Assembly: GCA_946122785.1 (NCBI GenBank)
Contig: CAMGYJ010000006.1
Coordinates: 52,038,066-52,102,065, forward strand
Direction of reading: 5' to 3'
From: Linum tenue
Taxonomy: Eukaryota; Streptophyta; Magnoliopsida; Malpighiales; Linaceae
DNA: 64,000 nt
The translations under genes were made by a program, and so were the position numbers. Numbering within the stretch: position 1 is the first letter of the stretch; every line of letters begins with the position of its first letter. Below are positions 59,452 to 64,000 of the stretch, piece by piece. The notes beneath the pieces are model-generated. The model had not been told where the DNA came from and ran no database searches. It saw nothing but the letters and a program-made list of their open reading frames with translations.

Positions 59452-61250
59452 TTTCTTTTTTTTTTTTTTGGCAAAGATAGGGGTAAATAGATAGTCAGAG
59501 AACATAACACAACCAAACGCGCCAGTCGACAACTAGTCAAACTGCCGATGAAAGGGCATTTTGTTCCACTAAATGGGCAGCCCTATTGTACTTACGAGGA
59601 GTAAAGGTACAATCAAAAAAGGAAAATGACAAAATCGCCACACGAATCTCCTCCGAAATTGCTCCATCGGCTCCATTATCAATGTTCCTCTCGAATCATT
59701 GTTTGACAGTCCCCATAGAAATTAACCACGACAAGTGAAGACGTTGCAACACTCCATTCATCTACCTGGGCCCGAAACTGTCGTAGAAGTGCAGGGCCGG
59801 TATACTGGATATGTTCGTGGATTGCTCAACACCGAGACTTCCAAACCTCCAACACAAGAAAATGACATTAGGTATATCACCTTTCGAAAAATGACAATAA
59901 GAAATAAGGTGCGCCAACATTCATCATGGGAAAGAATGGAGAATGGATTCAATGTCGTCGCTGCAAATGGGGCAGGAATTGTCCTCGACTAGCTTTTTTA
60001 GAATGGAAAACAGCCCGCACAGGTAAGAATCCCGTGGATATCTGCCAACAAATCCTCATGAATTTTGGACGAAGAGGTATCTTCCATAGACACTTCCAAA
60101 ACCATTTGTCGTAAGGCGTTCCACTAGGTGGGTGAACCTTTTGTTGTCGCCGCAAATTACATAGAAAAACTTACCATGGATATGCAAGTTTGTATCCATT
60201 ATAGCTAGGTATGAAAAAAACCCAATCCTTGCAAAATTGACAAAAGAAATGACCACTCCACACGATCATATGTCTTCTCCATACCATATCAAGTTTTAAG
60301 GCCATCCCTTTGTCATGGTCCTGCACTTTAGTTTTCACAAAATGCACAACCTCTTGACTAATCAAAATATTGTTAGTGATAGAACGACCATGCACAAATC
60401 CATTCTGTCATGTCACACAAACTTGAGCTGGCCCAAGATACCAGATCATGTCACACAAACTTGAGCTGAGTAAGGATCAGAACTGTACGGTGCCACGAAT
60501 CTCTTTGTCTCACGCCCATTTGATGATCTCCAATGCCTCCTAATTTGAATCCAAAAGACCATCATAGAAGAATCTCGTACAAGAAGGCTGATTCTGAGGA
60601 GTCAACTATAGCAATAATATTCGATGGTTAGACCCTAAATCAGTAAGGTGAATTACCTTGAGTTGAGGCCAGGACGAAAGCACTATGGTGTTGGCAAGAT
60701 ACCGATCAAGCCTCTTCGTGATGTGGGACGTAGCCGATCTCCGGTTTGACCAGGTGAAAGGGGAGCCTTGATATCCTAGGTCCAACAACTCCGCTGCAGA
60801 TACAAAACCATTCAGGTGCTCTAAATCTGCCAAAGAGGGAAGATTACCACCAACCTTCTCTGTGATCGGCAAGAGGCAATTAAAATCCCCCCAAAACAAA
60901 TACAGGCAACAAAAAAGACAAAATGGAAGATGTCATTTGATTAAAATGTTCTTTCCTCAAAGCAACATCATAAGACAGGTGGACAAACAACAGCGCAAAC
61001 GACCCTACACTAGGAACTGAACATTCAAGATCACTAAGAAAGTCAGAAATAAAATGCATTGTACAAGTGGTAGCCTCAGACCACGCCACCGCCAAACTAC
61101 CCCTCCCACTATCAGAGCTATGACACCTAACATTTCTTAATCCAAAACTTGCAAATTTACTGCAGACAAAGTCCTCATCTCGTCTTGTCTCACTGAGGCA
61201 GATAACATGAGGCCGGAACCGCCCAGTGACTCCACCAAGTGTTGGAATTG
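59452..61250 (-). mobile_element. L1-type LINE, 5'-truncated and internally deleted
   Basis: Poly(T) at about 59455-59470 is the 3' tail. Endonuclease pieces are at 60606-60899 (FWGDFNCLLP, GSPFTWSNRRS, LDRYLAN) and 60880-61290 (RPHVICLSETR). A short polymerase piece is at 60171-60395 (NNILISQEVVHFVK), with the RNase H tail NRAAHLVEQNAL near 59570. Most of the polymerase is gone. Flanks at 59436-59451 and 61242-61257 agree at 13 of 16 positions, a plausible old target duplication. Confidence 0.82.
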
Positions 61251-61258
61251 CAATAGGT

Positions 61259-61753
61259 GATAGATAACAAGTTACGGGTGAACCTTCCAAGTTATGGTCA
61301 CACTCGTAACTCCCAGCTGCCAGTCGTAACTCTTGGTCAACGGATTACTATGATGACGTTGTTTGGAGAGTCATGGGTCGATAAGAGAAGATATAGTCGT
61401 GAGTTAGCCCATAACTCGCAAATCTCCATCAAACAAGAGGGCATCCTTGGGCAAAATATAAGCGTCCGATTTTCATATTCTAAGAGAAAACCTACACAAC
61501 CAGAGAGAGGTAGTGACAAAGAACAACCTTGAGGAGCTGATTTGAGCCACGTATGACCAGTTAAGCTCAATTCCTTCCTTCCCATCGGAGTATCAATTGC
61601 TGATCTGGAGAAGATTTCACTCACTCAAATAAATGTAATTGTGAGACCTATATGTTGTTTCTATAGTTACCTCACAATATATGCAATCAAAATTATTTTA
61701 ATTTCATTGTACAGTATTAATACAATTCACTTGCAATTGCAATGGGTTTCTTT
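61259..61753. repeat. Tandem duplication unit 2
   Basis: Second copy of 58527-59451, lacking the foldback element. Identity is lower than between the inverted arms, so this tandem duplication is older. Confidence 0.8.
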
Positions 61754-62079
61754 ACTAAAATTATATAAAACATAAACGCTAAAATAATAAAAATAATAAT
61801 TTATTTAATAATTAAAAATGATGTAGCTTGCAACTAATAATTGCATATAAGCTTGCAAAAGATGTAAGGACGATATTTGCAAGCAACCCGGTATGAAGGG
61901 GAGCCTGCAGCCCATCCACAAAGCTACATATAAGTGGATGTCTTTATTTTTCTTTTTTTATTTATTTATTTGATTCTAGGATTACTGTATAACGACATGT
62001 GTTAATGCAAACATATGATTCCTTTTAGTCCCTCTCTCAGTAACTCGGTTTTGGTTTCCAAACCACTCATCTCCTAAAT

Positions 62080-62387
62080 GAGAAATTTTACAATGCTATA
62101 TAGTATTGGTGCTATAGGTTTTTGCCTTTATGGTACAACTTAAAATTGTACATTTACGTTATGGTACAACTTCAGATTGTACCTATACTTTTTGCACAAA
62201 TTCTTTTATGGTACAACTTGAACTTGTACAATTATGTGATGGTACAACTTCAAGTTGTAAAGTTGTACCATAACATAATGATACAAATTGTTTTATGGTA
62301 CAACCTAAACTTATACATTTAATGTTATGGTACAACTTTAAGTTGTACATTAAAGCACCAATACTATATAGCATAGTAGAAGTGCTC
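62080..62387. mobile_element. MULE-type MITE, third insertion
   Basis: 308 bp with intact inverted ends (GAGAAATTTTACAATGCTAT and its partner) and the 9 bp duplication CTCCTAAAT at 62071-62079 and 62388-62396. The interior can form a long hairpin of GGTACAACTT units. Best-preserved copy of the family here. Confidence 0.93.
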
Positions 62388-62396
62388 CTCCTAAAT

Positions 62397-64000
62397 ATTC
62401 ATGGTAGACATACTTCTCGAGGAACCTTTTCTTGTGACAATTAGTCTCAATCAACCATTGTTATACTCAAACCAAATCAACGAATGAGCCAGTAGAACCA
62501 CTAAAACAATTATAATAGTGGTTTGGTTCACTTTATTGGACGGTTAGAGATGGTCCGAACGGGTTTTAACGACTTGACGTGAAACCATATGAACCACCCC
62601 GGTTTAACTGGTCCACTGGTTCATGTAAACTAATATCACCCAACCTCAATCACTAATTTTATCTAGTTCACTACATATTGATGCTCTCATTACTGACTTA
62701 GTAAAAAAATGATTTCTTATGGTTTGATTGCTTTGTTAGAACTTTTTATGATAGATGGATTTGAAATTTTTTATGGTTAGTGATAATTCACTCCTAAATT
62801 GGTGTTATTAATTTTATAATATAAGGTAAATATAATTTATTAGAAAAACTTTTCAAACTTTTCAAATTATTAGGCAAACCTTTTGAACTTTTCAAATTAT
62901 TAGCCAAACCCTTAAAATACAAAATATTAGCCAAATGTTAACTTACCATTAGCAGACAACAGTTTTGTTAGTAACTTGGCAACATGATACTGACTTGGAA
63001 GAGGCTTGTGACGGTCAACATTCCAAAATTTTAATATTTTACTAAGAAATAGTTATAAAATTACTAACGATAATAGACAATTGACTAATATTTTGATGTG
63101 TTTCAAAAGATTTAACCAATATTTTTGTGTTTCGAAAGATTTGACGAAATTTTAAACATTTTAATAAAATTCTTTAGAAAAATAGTATAAAAGGTATTCG
63201 TTCCAAAAGATCATCTATACCAAATAACTTTGTTTGGGGAATTGGGAGAGAGAGGAATCAAGTAAATTTTACTCCTCCGTTTGTAATTTATTGGTGAAAC
63301 GGCTGTTAAACAATAATTATAGAATCAAATGAAGAAAAAAAGGAAAAGAAAAATCAGCCACTTATATTTAGCCGCGTGGATGGGCTGGAGACTCCCCTAC
63401 ATACTGGGTTGTATGCAAATATGGTCCAAGATGTAATTGTCATAGCGTTGTCTAATTGAGCCAAATTCAAGCCAAACCAACTTATTTATGCAGGCCAATC
63501 TCTCCGAATCCTTTTAATTGACTTTCATTCATCTATCTTTTAATTTCCTTTATTTTATGAAAATAAGAGGAAGTAATTGTTTTTTGGCTGAGCGAAAATT
63601 CAAGCGAGTTGGAGGTTTCTTTCGTATTGGATCCAATAGGCATCCATTCTTTTGTTATAACCGTTGTTTTGCCCTCTCCAACCGATTTCTTAGTATCCGA
63701 TACTTTCCCCCTTTTGACTCCCCTATTTTCCTTACTTAATTCCCCCTATTGATCTTGTTTTCCATTTGCTTCTTCGTGTGTGCTTTCTTTCCCAATATTT
63801 TCTTTCCTTTCCCGACGCTAATATCTCGGAGCTGTTTTTGTTTCTTTGCTTTAGTTGACCCGGAATTGGCGCCTGACTTGTTATTTTTCCATTCTAACGA
63901 CGAGTTTTACGGACGACCTGCATCCATGGCTAGTATCCCATTGGTGCTTCCGACGTCTCTGCTACCGGCGATGGGCTAGCGATTTCTGTCTCTCCGGTCG
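62397..64000. other. Right end, no gene identified
   Basis: AT-rich DNA with short direct repeats CTTTTCAAATTATTAG near 62865-62920. Two frames of 73-76 codons at 63518-63979 lack recognisable domains; the CT-rich sequence after 63730 could be a promoter or leader of a gene lying outside the window. Confidence 0.4.

Noticed and set aside
58527..61753. The two tandem units as LTRs of one retrotransposon
   Set aside because: What lies between them is a LINE with its own tail and plausible target duplication, with no primer site or polypurine tract next to the units.
1..64000. CRISPR arrays, bacterial operons or prophage
   Set aside because: Introns, plant retroelements and eukaryotic gene structure throughout; no regular spacer array seen.

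Overview
The window is nuclear DNA from a flowering plant, probably a eudicot. The evidence is one intact plant gene with twelve exons and GT-AG introns, and a surrounding sea of plant-type transposons: Copia, L1-type LINEs, hAT, Mutator-like, CACTA, Helitron and very small LTR elements. I see no bacterial or organellar genes, no tRNA or rRNA, and no CRISPR array.

The dominant structure is a large inverted duplication. The left arm (420-15890) reappears in reverse at 47711-58743, at roughly 97% identity by eye in the stretches I compared. The two arms bracket about 31.8 kb. Each arm carries the same hAT element, Mutator-like element (MULE), small MULE-type MITE and 5'-truncated LINE with a hAT inside it, so those insertions predate the duplication. 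Later changes are arm-specific. The left arm gained a young Copia retrotransposon (4764-10400), a tiny poly(T) retroposition scar and a CACTA element, and lost about 1.3 kb. The right arm kept a complete head-to-head dimer of a SMART/TRIM element and has a longer AAG microsatellite.

The central interval (15891-47710) holds, in order: a CACTA element nested in a hAT nested in a LINE tail; a degraded L1 LINE on the minus strand (18447-22612); a small MULE MITE; the only intact host gene, an AGD14-type ARF-GAP (23590-28575, minus strand, 675 codons over 12 exons); a third LINE 480 bp upstream of that gene; a tandemly duplicated region whose two copies serve as empty sites for a hAT and a MITE; a hAT carrying fragments of a 2-oxoglutarate dioxygenase gene; a probable Helitron ending at 42639; a Ty3/Gypsy-type LTR; and a decayed pararetrovirus-like stretch.

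Right of the inverted repeat (58744-64000) lies a tandem duplication interrupted by a MULE-type foldback element and an internally deleted LINE, then another MULE MITE and about 1.6 kb with nothing recognisable.

Only the ARF-GAP gene looks functional. It probably acts in Golgi or endosomal vesicle traffic. The rest is a record of nested insertion, gene-fragment capture and rearrangement. Insertion calls rest mainly on target-site duplications read directly from the sequence and, in several cases, on an uninterrupted copy of the same site elsewhere in the window.
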